From: Bacteriovoracaceae bacterium UBA4573
Lineage (GTDB): Bacteria; Bdellovibrionota; UBA1018; UBA923
Direction: 5' to 3'
NCBI GenBank assembly: GCA_002387735.1
Contig: DGKJ01000032.1
Location: forward strand, 1-23,638
DNA: 23,638 bases
The notes under the pieces are model-generated. The model made no database searches. It saw only the letters and a program-made list of their open reading frames with translations, and had not been told where the DNA came from. Shown piece after piece: positions 15,321 to 22,472 of the stretch (the first letter of the stretch is position 1; each line of letters starts with the position of its first letter). The position numbers and the translations under genes are program-made.

Positions 15321-16199
15321 TTGGCAAAAATCCGCTGCGTTGGAATCATTATTAAGCAGAAGGTAAGTGAAGCCAACGAGCTCGGACTTGAAGTCGCAGC
15401 TTATTTAAAAAAAAGAAAAATAAAAGTCGCCTTTGCGTCTGAATCTAAGGAAGTTTGTGACCGAGCCCTTGGAGTTCGTTGTACAAGCAAAGAAGCCCTC
15501 ATAAACATTTCGGATATGATTGTTGTGCTGGGCGGCGACGGAACCTTCGTCAGCGTTGCTCGGCTCATGAAAAAAAAGAGCGTTCCTTTGTTAGGGGTTA
15601 ACATGGGGCAGCTCGGGTTTTTAACCGAGTTCAAGAAAACCGAACTATTCGAAGGCCTTTCTGCTGCGCTTCGCGGTAAATTACCTATTAGCGAACGAAC
15701 CATGCTTGAATGTACTTTGGTGCGACGCGGAAAGGTATTGGCTCGAGAACCAGTTGTTAACGATGTGGTAGTCAGCAAGGGCGCTATAGCCCGCATTTTC
15801 GATATGGAAGTCTCAGTCAACGGAAAGCTGGTAACAAACATTAAGGCCGATGGCCTTATCGTGGCATCTCCCACGGGGTCCACAGCGTATTCATTGGCTG
15901 CGGGTGGGCCCATTATTGAACCGTCGGTTCCAGCAATTATTATTGCCCCTATTTGCCCTCATTCTCTGACCCTCAGACCTCTGGTCTTAGGCGATCTTTC
16001 GAAGCTTTCGGTCCTACCACGTTTTAAAAGTGGCAGTGTCGTTTTGACGCTCGATGGTCAAAAAAGCTTTGAACTTCAGCCCAACGATCTAATTCGCGTC
16101 ACAAAATACGGAAAACATCCGCTAAAAATCCTACGGTGGCCAAAACGCGATTATTACGCGCTGCTACGCGAAAAGCTAAAATACGGTTACCGAGATTGA
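15321..16199 (+). CDS. nadK: NAD kinase
   Basis: 292 residues, typical length. It contains the GGDGT motif at residues 71-75 with catalytic-region Asp73, NMGQLGFLTEF, the NDVV motif (147-150), and ADGLIVASPTGSTAYSLAAGGPI, which together define the ATP-NAD kinase family. It phosphorylates NAD to NADP in the cytoplasm. The start is TTG at 15321, one base after the previous stop, with GGAAGG (15307-15312) as ribosome-binding site; no ATG is available near the N-terminus before conserved sequence. A rare start codon at this position may hold its translation low relative to the upstream genes. nadK next to recN is a widespread arrangement. Confidence 0.97.
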   Translation: MAKIRCVGIIIKQKVSEANELGLEVAAYLKKRKIKVAFASESKEVCDRALGVRCTSKEALINISDMIVVLGGDGTFVSVARLMKKKSVPLLGVNMGQLGFLTEFKKTELFEGLSAALRGKLPISERTMLECTLVRRGKVLAREPVVNDVVVSKGAIARIFDMEVSVNGKLVTNIKADGLIVASPTGSTAYSLAAGGPIIEPSVPAIIIAPICPHSLTLRPLVLGDLSKLSVLPRFKSGSVVLTLDGQKSFELQPNDLIRVTKYGKHPLKILRWPKRDYYALLREKLKYGYRD

Positions 16200-16238
16200 T
16201 TGGTTTTGGTAGTTTGAGCCCAGGAATGGGATCAAACG

Positions 16239-17936
16239 ATGCTACGTCTACTTAGAATTCGCAATTTCGCAATAATTGATGGACTCGAGCTCGAATTTCA
16301 CGGAGGGCTCAACGTAATTACGGGTGAAACCGGTGCTGGTAAATCCATCGTTTTGGAGGCTCTCGGTCTTGTACTTGGCAATCGCGCCGAAACGGAATTA
16401 ATTCGCAATGGGTGCAACGAAGCAGTCGTCGAGGCCTTATTTGACCTGGCCAAACACCCCTCCGTGACGGCTCGTTTGGAAAAGCAGGGAATCGACCTGC
16501 AAAAAAATGATTTTGAACTATTGGTAAAGCGAACCATTCAACGCAATGGAAAAAATCGAATCTACTTAAACGATGATTTAATTACTTTGGGTCAACTTGC
16601 CGACCTGTGTGAAAATCTAGTTGATCTTTGTTCGCAACACGAACACCAGAGCCTAGCGAAACCTATTTTTCAACTAGAACTTCTCGATCGCTACGGAGGA
16701 CTCGGTGAACTTAGAAATGAAGTTAGAGAATCCTACTCTGCATTGCGTTCTCTCGAGTCAGAACTGATTTCATTAAAGTCGAAGATCAACAATAACGAGT
16801 CACAGAAGGATTTTATTCGATATCAAATTAACGAGATTGACGCTGTTGCTCCAGTAGAAAACGAAGATATGCTTTTACAGGACGAGCATCGAAGACTTCG
16901 TAATATTGGAACCATTCACGAGGGCTGCCGAAACATTCTCGATCTGACTCGAAACAATCAGGAATCCCAAAACGGAATGGGCGCATTTGATCAGGTCGGT
17001 CGCATTCGTCAACGGCTTCTTAAACTAGCGGAACAAGACGCCGGTCTGTTGGAACTACTCCCACTAACGGAACAAATTCAAGAGGAACTCGCTCAATTAG
17101 CAAATGCCATCGAAGCTTACTCGGAACGAATCGACGGCGACCCCGAAAGACTGCACTTACTCGAAGATCGACTGACTAAAATTAATCAACTCAAGCGCAA
17201 ATATGGTTCCACAATTTCTGACATTCTCGAAACTCGAAACCGTCTTTCAGAGAAACTTGAAGAAACTGCAAATATTGAAGTATTGATTCATGAGAAACAA
17301 GCAAAGTTTGACCTGATTAGGGCAGATTATATCAAAACTGCATCGATTCTTTCGAAAAAAAGGCAAAACGTTGCTCGTACTCTAAAAGCCAGCGTCACCA
17401 AAGAACTCACCGAATTGCGAATGCCAGACACTAGCTTTGAAATTGACTTTTCTAGAGTTGACCCCGAGTCAATCGGTTCTGTCGATGGAGTTGATCGTAT
17501 ACAATTTCTTTTTTCGGCAAATGCCGGAGTGGAACCGCGTCCTCTCGCTAAGGTGGCGTCGGGGGGGGAATTGTCCCGTCTCATGTTAGCTCTTAGAAGA
17601 ACTTTGGGTGATCGTGGCGGAATTGGCGTGTACGTATTTGACGAAATTGACGCCGGAATTGGCGGACAAACAGGAACTCTTGTTGGAAGGAAGTTAAAAG
17701 ACGTGGCGAGCCACAATCAGGTTCTTTGCATTACTCACTTGCCGCAAGTAGCAGCCTTTGCAAATGCTCATTACGTGGTCGAAAAAACAACGATATCGGC
17801 AGTAACTATGAGCATTGTACGGCACCTTGATGACAAAAATCGCGTCGAAGAACTTGCACGAATGCTGGGCGGAGCCCAAGTTACGGCTAAATCACGTGCT
17901 CATGCACAAGAATTAATCCGAGACAGTTCTGTTTGA
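16239..17936 (+). CDS. recN: DNA repair ATPase RecN
   Basis: 565 residues, full length. Walker A GETGAGKS lies at residues 29-36 after the N-terminal LRIRNFAIIDGLELEF. A long central coiled-coil region (about 150-360) follows, then the ABC signature SGGELSRLMLALR (from residue 441) and Walker B/D-loop VFDEIDAGIGGQTG. It is an SMC-like protein acting at double-strand breaks with RecA. The ATG at 16239 has only a weak AGGAA site. The signature serine-glycine codons sit in a run of eight G (17561-17568), a possible slippage site. The 3' end overlaps the convergent phosphoesterase gene by 24 bp. No LexA-box candidate was identified upstream. Confidence 0.97.
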   Translation: MLRLLRIRNFAIIDGLELEFHGGLNVITGETGAGKSIVLEALGLVLGNRAETELIRNGCNEAVVEALFDLAKHPSVTARLEKQGIDLQKNDFELLVKRTIQRNGKNRIYLNDDLITLGQLADLCENLVDLCSQHEHQSLAKPIFQLELLDRYGGLGELRNEVRESYSALRSLESELISLKSKINNNESQKDFIRYQINEIDAVAPVENEDMLLQDEHRRLRNIGTIHEGCRNILDLTRNNQESQNGMGAFDQVGRIRQRLLKLAEQDAGLLELLPLTEQIQEELAQLANAIEAYSERIDGDPERLHLLEDRLTKINQLKRKYGSTISDILETRNRLSEKLEETANIEVLIHEKQAKFDLIRADYIKTASILSKKRQNVARTLKASVTKELTELRMPDTSFEIDFSRVDPESIGSVDGVDRIQFLFSANAGVEPRPLAKVASGGELSRLMLALRRTLGDRGGIGVYVFDEIDAGIGGQTGTLVGRKLKDVASHNQVLCITHLPQVAAFANAHYVVEKTTISAVTMSIVRHLDDKNRVEELARMLGGAQVTAKSRAHAQELIRDSSV

Positions 17937-18692
17937 ACTCGATCTAAATGGAATTACAACATCATCCCAATTCAAAAACTTAAAAGTCGGAGCATCTGCC
18001 GTGAGTTCTAAATACTTGCAATGCTTCCTTGGATACCCAACATTTACGTACTGACCCTTGTGATCTTCCACACAAAAATGCATGTCATCCATATAATGGG
18101 AATGCCCTAATACTACGAAATCGTATCCCTTCGAAATTTGTTCACATGCGTAATTTCTAAATAGCTGAACTACTTTTTCATCTGGTTCCGGATGATAGCC
18201 ACGGCTTGCCCGCGACATAGAACTTCCGATGCGATCTATTAAAGATCCTGGTGCCACCTCAAGGATTGTCTGGGAAACCAGATTCCGTAATCCAAAACGA
18301 AAAAGTTGATAACCATAATCCTTAGCATTGATTTTATCTCCATGTGAAAAAAGAATTTTTCTTCCGTTAAATTCATAATGAAGATAGTCGGAGTAAATGC
18401 GCACATGAGGGGCGTTTTCAAAAATGCTCTCTAAGTGAAAGTCGTGATTCCCTTCTATGTAAAATACTTCGACGTCCTTTTCGCCCAACTTTTTTAAAGC
18501 TTCTAAGACTTCGAAGTATCTTTGAACAAAGACCGACTTATTGCCGACAAAGAGGTCGAATAAATCACCAACGATTACGAACTTATCGCCTGACTTGATT
18601 TGCTCACTCATGAATCTCAATAGAGCCCGATATAGTGGGTCCTGAGGACCCCACAAATGCAAATCACTCACGCTTATTATTCTTCCACCCAT
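17913..18692 (-). CDS. Calcineurin-type metallophosphoesterase, LpxH-like (UDP-2,3-diacylglucosamine hydrolase family)
   Basis: 259 residues with the full dimetal motif set: SDLHL (Asp10, His12), GDLFD (42-46), GNHD (81-84), an FSHGD histidine (His117) and GHSH (196-199). Overall order and length suit the LpxH/LpxH2 group that cleaves UDP-2,3-diacylglucosamine to lipid X in lipid A synthesis. Classical LpxH has GNRD where this has GNHD, so LpxH2 or another phosphoesterase of this fold is the safer reading. No signal peptide; probably peripheral on the inner membrane if it acts on lipid A. Last gene of the minus-strand run that starts beyond 19941, 32 bp after the FlaG-like gene; tail-to-tail overlap with recN and no terminator between them. 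Confidence 0.8.
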   Translation of the reverse strand: MGGRIISVSDLHLWGPQDPLYRALLRFMSEQIKSGDKFVIVGDLFDLFVGNKSVFVQRYFEVLEALKKLGEKDVEVFYIEGNHDFHLESIFENAPHVRIYSDYLHYEFNGRKILFSHGDKINAKDYGYQLFRFGLRNLVSQTILEVAPGSLIDRIGSSMSRASRGYHPEPDEKVVQLFRNYACEQISKGYDFVVLGHSHYMDDMHFCVEDHKGQYVNVGYPRKHCKYLELTADAPTFKFLNWDDVVIPFRSSSNRTVSD

Positions 18693-18724
18693 GGGTTTGA
18701 ATTTAACAGAAAACGACGATTTTT

Positions 18725-19111
18725 TTAGAATTTTTGATCAAGAATTTTTCCACGAGCGATAGTTTCGCCGTCGGATAAGCTACGCAGACGTAAAAATTCC
18801 GCTCCGGTCATTGATTTCACGACTGTTCCGTTCGGTTGTTGTATTTCTACTGTGAGCGTTTTATCTGGGGTTTCCACCAGATTTAACAAAAGACCGGAAC
18901 TTGAAAATTCGGCGCTGGCTTTCAAAACAGCAACTGCCTTTTCCACTTCTTCTTTACTCGCCTGGCCGTCTTTTTGCTGATGATAATTTTGAGAATCTTG
19001 CTGATACTGTTGATGATTTTTACGTTTTTCAGGAGAATCGTGTTCAGCATCGCTCTTGCGACGAATTAAGCTAGTACCAAACATCTGTGTCCAAACCTTA
19101 TCAATTTTCAT
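18725..19111 (-). CDS. Small protein with FlaG-like C-terminal half
   Basis: 128 residues from ATG at 19111; a TTG seven codons upstream is possible but GAGGAG abuts it without spacing. The first 60 residues are Gln/Lys/His-rich and likely disordered. The segment EEVEKAVAVLKASAEF, then LLLNLVETPDKTLTVEIQQPN and GTVVKSMTGAEFLRL follows the pattern of FlaG-family proteins (helix, two beta strands, a conserved Gly turn, then an EE/EF-L-L motif). The usual arginine-glutamine-isoleucine-proline stretch is replaced by VKSMTG. FlaG affects filament length or lies next to flagellin in many bacteria, and two flagellin genes lie about 1.1 kb upstream on the same strand. The assignment is tentative. Confidence 0.5.
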   Translation of the reverse strand: MKIDKVWTQMFGTSLIRRKSDAEHDSPEKRKNHQQYQQDSQNYHQQKDGQASKEEVEKAVAVLKASAEFSSSGLLLNLVETPDKTLTVEIQQPNGTVVKSMTGAEFLRLRSLSDGETIARGKILDQKF

Positions 19112-19188
19112 AAAATCGGTACCCCGACACAACTCCTCAAAAAGCTTGTCGGCCGCGGGCCTTGAAATCTTTATAAATTGGGGTTTTT

Positions 19189-19941
19189 TTAGAATCTCTC
19201 AGGAGGGGGTAGTGGGTTTTTACCCAGAAGCACATTTATGCACGCGTTTTGATTGGTGAGCGAACCGGCAATTTTTTCCAGCAAACCAAGCGGGTGAATT
19301 TGCGCTCTTTCGAGAGCGAATTGTTTATCAAAAACTAGGCCTTCAGAACGTAATCCGGATTCAAAGGCATCAAGGAATTTTCTCAATCGCCGATCTCTGA
19401 AATAATTTTGAACGGTAAAAAACGGTTGCCGCAACTTTGAATTAGAATTTAGTATTTCAATCACTGTAAAGGTTGGTACAACTGCAGCAATCATTGATAA
19501 ATATAACGTTGGCATCCAACCGAGATCTGGCAATAAATAGTTTATGCCCGCAGTAATTGTTACGTAGGTCGCGGCTCCCACCGGGAGGGGGTTTTCCATT
19601 TGCCAGACGTTCGGCCCTTTTAAAAAAGTATGATTGAGGACATAATGGCTAAACTCATCCAGAAGCATCGCGATATCAAAACTTATTCGTCTTAACTCGG
19701 TTCTGGAGTGCCAATTCTCAGGGGTTAACAAATGGTAATCTGCTTCTTTGGATTTTAAACCAATCTCTCGACCAATTTCAAAGCATCGCTTTTTCGCCTG
19801 GCTGTTAGATTTAGGCGAATAGGCTACGTGACGAAGCTTAGCTTGGGGCACTAGGGCCAAATCTCGATCACGGGCGGCGAACGCACCGTGGGACTGGCTC
19901 ATTAAAAGTAGGCAAACTGAAATAACACCAAATGCCTTCAT
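19189..19941 (-). CDS. Exported/membrane protein of unknown function
   Basis: 250 residues from ATG at 19941, chosen because it begins a normal signal peptide (MKAFGVISVCLLLMSQSHG, cleavage near AFA-AR). A TTG at 19977 would add 12 residues and overlap the stop of the upstream micro-ORF (TTGA), so coupling is possible. The mature part starts basic, contains SFDIAMLLDEFSHYVLNHTFLKGP, then two hydrophobic stretches (VGAATYVTITAGINYLLPDL and LYLSMIAAVVPTFTVIEIL) that are probably membrane-spanning, then a charged helical tail ending in PLPPPERF. No enzyme motif is visible and I recognise no family. No ribosome-binding site is evident for either start. Confidence 0.65.
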   Translation of the reverse strand: MKAFGVISVCLLLMSQSHGAFAARDRDLALVPQAKLRHVAYSPKSNSQAKKRCFEIGREIGLKSKEADYHLLTPENWHSRTELRRISFDIAMLLDEFSHYVLNHTFLKGPNVWQMENPLPVGAATYVTITAGINYLLPDLGWMPTLYLSMIAAVVPTFTVIEILNSNSKLRQPFFTVQNYFRDRRLRKFLDAFESGLRSEGLVFDKQFALERAQIHPLGLLEKIAGSLTNQNACINVLLGKNPLPPPERF

Positions 19942-19973
19942 CAGAGGGGCATTAACGGGAAATTGAGTGGAGG

Positions 19974-20039
19974 TCAAACCATAACTGAAATGAAGCTAAG
20001 AATGCCCGAAATAGCGACGGTCCATAGTATGTTTTTCAT
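19974..20039 (-). CDS. 21-residue hydrophobic micro-ORF
   Basis: ATG at 20039 follows GGGGG at six-base spacing. The peptide starts MKNILW and then reads VAISGILSFISV, a single membrane-spanning stretch with one N-terminal lysine, and stops at TGA (19974-19976). The stop overlaps a TTG start of the next gene (TTGA). It lies directly below a strong intrinsic terminator. It could be a leader peptide, a small membrane protein, or a chance ORF in a leader. Nothing identifies a function. Confidence 0.35.
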   Translation of the reverse strand: MKNILWTVAISGILSFISVMV

Positions 20040-20051
20040 TGGCTACCCCCG

Positions 20052-20093
20052 AAAAAAACCCGGGAGATTCGGTTATTAAGCGAATCTCCCGGG
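20052..20093 (-). terminator. Strong intrinsic terminator or attenuator
   Basis: CCCGGGAGATTCG (20059-20071) and CGAATCTCCCGGG (20081-20093) form a perfect 13-bp stem with a 9-base loop, followed on the minus strand by seven T (20052-20058). On the plus strand no T-run follows, so it works one way. It sits 12 bases before the micro-ORF ATG, leaving no room for a promoter between. Confidence 0.9.
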
Positions 20094-20187
20094 GCGGGCT
20101 TAAGGAAGAACTCCACTTTTGGTTGAGCTCTTCATCGCGCAAGGCTGTTAAAATCTATCAAACCCGTCTTAAAATTTTTGAGAAAGA
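20052..20187 (-). ncRNA. Candidate structured RNA between flagellin A terminator and micro-ORF
   Basis: After the flagellin A terminator there is a second structured stretch on the minus strand. A 9-bp RNA stem, GAAGAGCTC pairing with GAGTTCTTC (20133-20125 with 20113-20105, one G-U pair), closes an 11-base loop AACCAAAAGTG; a 12-base linker follows and then the 13-bp terminator. It could be a small RNA, or an attenuator leader controlling the downstream genes. The 5' end is not defined; I found no convincing promoter in 20134-20187, so production by read-through from flagellin A is equally possible. No known riboswitch class is recognised. Confidence 0.35.
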
Positions 20188-20220
20188 AAGGGTGCCGATG
20201 TCCCCCGACGCGGCACCCTT
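20178..20220 (-). terminator. Intrinsic terminator of flagellin A
   Basis: Ten-base arms AAGGGTGCCG and CGGCACCCTT (20188-20197 and 20211-20220) around a 13-base loop, followed on the minus strand by TCTTTCTC. It begins nine bases after the flagellin A stop codon. Confidence 0.75.
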
Positions 20221-20228
20221 ACTTCCAA

Positions 20229-21062
20229 TTAGAGCAATCTCAACGCTGCTGATGGCATTTGGTTCGCTTGGGCAAGAACCGCAATGTTTGCAGAATTCAA
20301 GATGTTTCTCTTTACGAGCTCTGCCGATTCTTCAGCGATGTCTGTGTCGCGAATTCGAGAATTCGCAGCCGACAAGCTTTCGATGTTTACACCTAAGCTG
20401 TTAGACACCGACTGTAAGCGGTTTTGCATTGCACCAAGACCTGCGCGGAATCCGTTCACACGGTCCAACGCTTCGTCTACTGTCGACAATGCTTCGCGAG
20501 CCGAGTCGATTTCAAGAACGTTAGTATCTTGAATGCCGATATTGTCCGTCTTGATGTTGTACTCGCGAGCGTTGTATCCGATTCGGTCGGCTTCAACGCC
20601 GTTAGCACCAACTTGTAGCTCGAGCATTTCCTTCGCAGCTTCACCATTCAACAGATTGGTTCCGTTGAAAGTGGTAGCATCGCCAACGCGATCGATTTCG
20701 ATTTTCAATTGTTGAATTTCTTGATCGATGAATGCGCGCTCCCGATCGCTGATCGTGTCTGATGCAGCTTGAATCGATAATTCACGCATACGAATGAGGT
20801 TGTTGCTCACTTCGCCGAGGCCGCCTTCTGCTACTTGCACAAGACTGATACCGTCGTTGGCATTTCGTTGTGCTTGCTTCATCGATCGCACCTGACCGCG
20901 TAAACGCTCAGAGATCGATAAACCGGCAGCATCGTCGCCAGCGGAAGTGATACGATCACCGCTTGCCAATCGAGTCATCGATTTGCCAGCAGCGGTTTGA
21001 TTATGGCCCAACGTACGTTGAGCCGCCATGGACGCTAGATTTGTCGAAATTCTTAAGCCCAT
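20229..21062 (-). CDS. Flagellin A
   Basis: 277 residues, a short flagellin made of the D0/D1 core only. The N-terminus (MGLRISTNLASMAAQRTLG, then RLASGDRITSAGDDAAGLSIS) and the C-terminus (IESLSAANSRIRDTDIAEE, then ILNSANIAVLAQANQMPSAAL) are conserved flagellin helices. The middle (about 140-190) replaces the variable D2/D3 region with a small linker. The ATG has GGGGAC seven bases upstream. The protein is exported unfolded by the flagellar type III system with FliS help and polymerises under the FliD cap; both are encoded at 9382-11160. Own promoter and terminator appear present. It is a paralogue of the upstream flagellin B, sharing the segment SDTISDRERAF. Confidence 0.97.
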   Translation of the reverse strand: MGLRISTNLASMAAQRTLGHNQTAAGKSMTRLASGDRITSAGDDAAGLSISERLRGQVRSMKQAQRNANDGISLVQVAEGGLGEVSNNLIRMRELSIQAASDTISDRERAFIDQEIQQLKIEIDRVGDATTFNGTNLLNGEAAKEMLELQVGANGVEADRIGYNAREYNIKTDNIGIQDTNVLEIDSAREALSTVDEALDRVNGFRAGLGAMQNRLQSVSNSLGVNIESLSAANSRIRDTDIAEESAELVKRNILNSANIAVLAQANQMPSAALRLL

Positions 21063-21192
21063 AAGAATGTCCCCTATTACTTAGTTATTAAATGACGCAT
21101 TGCATCATCGTGGTTCGCACGAATCCCCATTGCGCCGTTCCCCTGACTCGAAACAGACCCTTGCGAGATTGTTAAGAGCCTTTAAACGCACG

Positions 21193-21215
21193 TCGAAACG
21201 CGCGCTTAAACTTTG
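21193..21215 (-). promoter_or_regulatory. Possible sigma28 (FliA) promoter of flagellin A
   Basis: On the minus strand CAAAGTTT (21215-21208) matches seven of eight bases of the -35 consensus TAAAGTTT; TTTCGA (21198-21193) contains the CGA core of GCCGATAA but spacing is slightly short and the rest of the -10 is poor. It would give a leader of roughly 125 bases. Confidence 0.3.
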
Positions 21216-21411
21216 ATAACTTTTGAGTTGTACGGGTTGAGCTACTGCTACTTTGAACTACTACGATGAACTTCTACTGTCGTTCTGTGAGTCCCTTGGA
21301 CCCTTCAGAAGATCTGATCCGCTTAAGTCGAGAGTTTCTGCTACAACCGAGCTTTTGTGTTCCCGTCTTGCTCTCACTAGACTTATCGGTAGGGGCAAAA
21401 ATTACTTTAGG

Positions 21412-21437
21412 AAAAAATAGCCGTCAGGCCATTTTTT
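21412..21437. terminator. Bidirectional hairpin terminator downstream of flagellin B
   Basis: Six A, then TAGCC, loop GTCA, GGCCA and six T: a stem with one A-C mismatch that ends in a T-run on both strands. On the minus strand it lies about 100 bases past the flagellin B stop and is the most likely end of that transcript. Confidence 0.7.
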
Positions 21438-21450
21438 CTCTCAGGAGGGA

Positions 21451-21511
21451 GGGATAGGGGTGCCCTAGCCGCTATCATTATAATAGCGTCCCAGGGTGCA
21501 GTCCCTATCCC
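21451..21511. repeat. 61-bp imperfect long hairpin
   Basis: Outer arms GGGATAGGG (21451-21459) and CCCTATCCC (21503-21511) pair perfectly; inner TGC/GCA, CCCT/AGGG and CGCTAT/ATAGCG (21470-21475 and 21483-21488) pair with small bulges around a 7-base loop. No T-run follows directly. It starts 25 bases below the flagellin B stop. It may protect the mRNA 3' end or be a dispersed palindromic repeat; one copy only is seen here. Confidence 0.55.
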
Positions 21512-21536
21512 GCCGAAGGCATGGGATTTCCTGAAC

Positions 21537-22367
21537 TTAGATCAATTTAAGAGCAAGAACCCCATTTTGATTGGCCTGTGACAATGTTGCCACGCCTGCC
21601 TGAGTCAAAATGTTTCGCTTGGTTAGCTCTGCAGTTTCCATTGCGATGTCTGCATCGCGGATACGAGAATTCGCAGCCGAGATGTTTTCATCAGTTACTT
21701 GCAAGTTGCTGAAGGTCGATTGCAAGCGGTTTTGCATTGCACCGAAGCCCGCGCGATTTGAACTAACTCGAGAAATCGCTTCGTCGAGTTTCGCTAGGTT
21801 TTCCTGAGAAGAGAGTTTCTTCTCAGTAGAAACTTCACGAATGCCAAGTGCGTCTACAGTAGCATTGTACTCCTGCGGATCGTACGTGATTCGATTTCGA
21901 GCCTTGTCATCGCCAGTACCAACCTGAAACTCAAGTTCTTCGCCGGTGCCGTTAAGCAGATCGACGTCGTTGAAGCGAGTCGTATTTGAAATACGATCTA
22001 CTTCAAGCTTAAGAGCTTGAACTTCGCGATCAGTAAATGCCCGTTCACGATCGCTGATCGTGTCCGATGCCGACTGGATCGATAATTCGCGCATGCGAAT
22101 CAAGATGTTACTTATCTCGTTCAAACCGCCTTCGGCGACCTGTACGAGCGAAACCGCATCTTGAGTATTGCGTTGCGCTTGGCGGTTACTTCGAATCTCG
22201 GCTCTCAATTTTTCACTGATTGCCAAACCAGCAGCGTCGTCAGCTGCTCGCACGATTCGTTCACCACTAGAAAGTTTTTCTAATTGATGGTTCATTGCGC
22301 TTCTTTGAGTACCCAACGACCGCTGAGCAGCCAAAGATTGCACGTTAGTTGCTATACGAAAACCCAT
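21537..22367 (-). CDS. Flagellin B
   Basis: 276 residues, D0/D1-only flagellin. It begins MGFRIATNVQSLAAQRSLG, has KLSSGERIVRAADDAAGLAIS and VSLVQVAEGGLNEISNIL, and ends with ISAANSRIRDADIAMETAEL and LSQANQNGVLALKLI, the conserved terminal helices. Compared with flagellin A it differs most in the middle (about 140-200) and has a distinct C-terminal end. The ATG has a strong AGGAGGAG site six bases upstream, better than that of flagellin A, so it may be the more highly translated of the pair. The leader carries a direct repeat and a sigma28-like promoter. Tandem flagellins with individual signals are usual in Bdellovibrio and relatives, where subunits differ in importance for motility; which one dominates here cannot be told. 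Confidence 0.97.
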   Translation of the reverse strand: MGFRIATNVQSLAAQRSLGTQRSAMNHQLEKLSSGERIVRAADDAAGLAISEKLRAEIRSNRQAQRNTQDAVSLVQVAEGGLNEISNILIRMRELSIQSASDTISDRERAFTDREVQALKLEVDRISNTTRFNDVDLLNGTGEELEFQVGTGDDKARNRITYDPQEYNATVDALGIREVSTEKKLSSQENLAKLDEAISRVSSNRAGFGAMQNRLQSTFSNLQVTDENISAANSRIRDADIAMETAELTKRNILTQAGVATLSQANQNGVLALKLI

Positions 22368-22431
22368 ACACTTCTCCTCCTAAATAACAGAAACGTTGTT
22401 TGTTAATTCACAAGAGAAGGAAGGGGTTTGA

Positions 22432-22467
22432 TTGCTGTCCCACCTCTACCACCTCTTGCTGTCCCAC
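22432..22467 (-). repeat. 12-bp direct repeat in flagellin B leader
   Basis: On the minus strand GTGGGACAGCAA occurs twice, at 22467-22456 and 22443-22432, exactly 24 bases apart, with a G/A-rich spacer. Both lie about 65-100 bases before the flagellin B start, near or just after the predicted transcription start. Each copy holds a GGGA core, as bound by CsrA-type regulators, but this is only suggestive. Confidence 0.6.
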
Positions 22468-22472
22468 AAACC

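Larger units (their letters stand above)
21063..21536 (-). other. 474-bp intergenic region between the two flagellin genes
   Basis: No supported gene. On the minus strand, in order, it holds a long imperfect hairpin, a T-flanked bidirectional terminator, a stretch of about 200 bases with no recognised feature, the possible sigma28 promoter and then the flagellin A leader with several GGGGA motifs (GTCAGGGGAACGG, AATGGGGATTC and the ribosome-binding site GGGGAC). Short open frames here lack ribosome-binding sites. Confidence 0.6.

Noticed and set aside
15401..15913. Minus-strand open frame of 170 codons inside nadK
   Set aside because: Antisense to conserved NAD kinase motifs; no independent start signal and a low-complexity translation.
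20058..20187. Known riboswitch (for example c-di-GMP) in the flagellin A downstream region
   Set aside because: I compared the visible stems and loops with remembered motifs and found no conserved core; it is reported only as an unclassified structured RNA.
20039..20404. Plus-strand open frame of 121 codons antisense to flagellin A
   Set aside because: It runs through the intrinsic terminator hairpins and the antisense of a certain flagellin gene, has no ribosome-binding site and no recognisable protein features.
21266..21457. Plus-strand open frame of 63 codons between flagellins
   Set aside because: No ribosome-binding site, runs through the bidirectional terminator, and the translation shows no structure.
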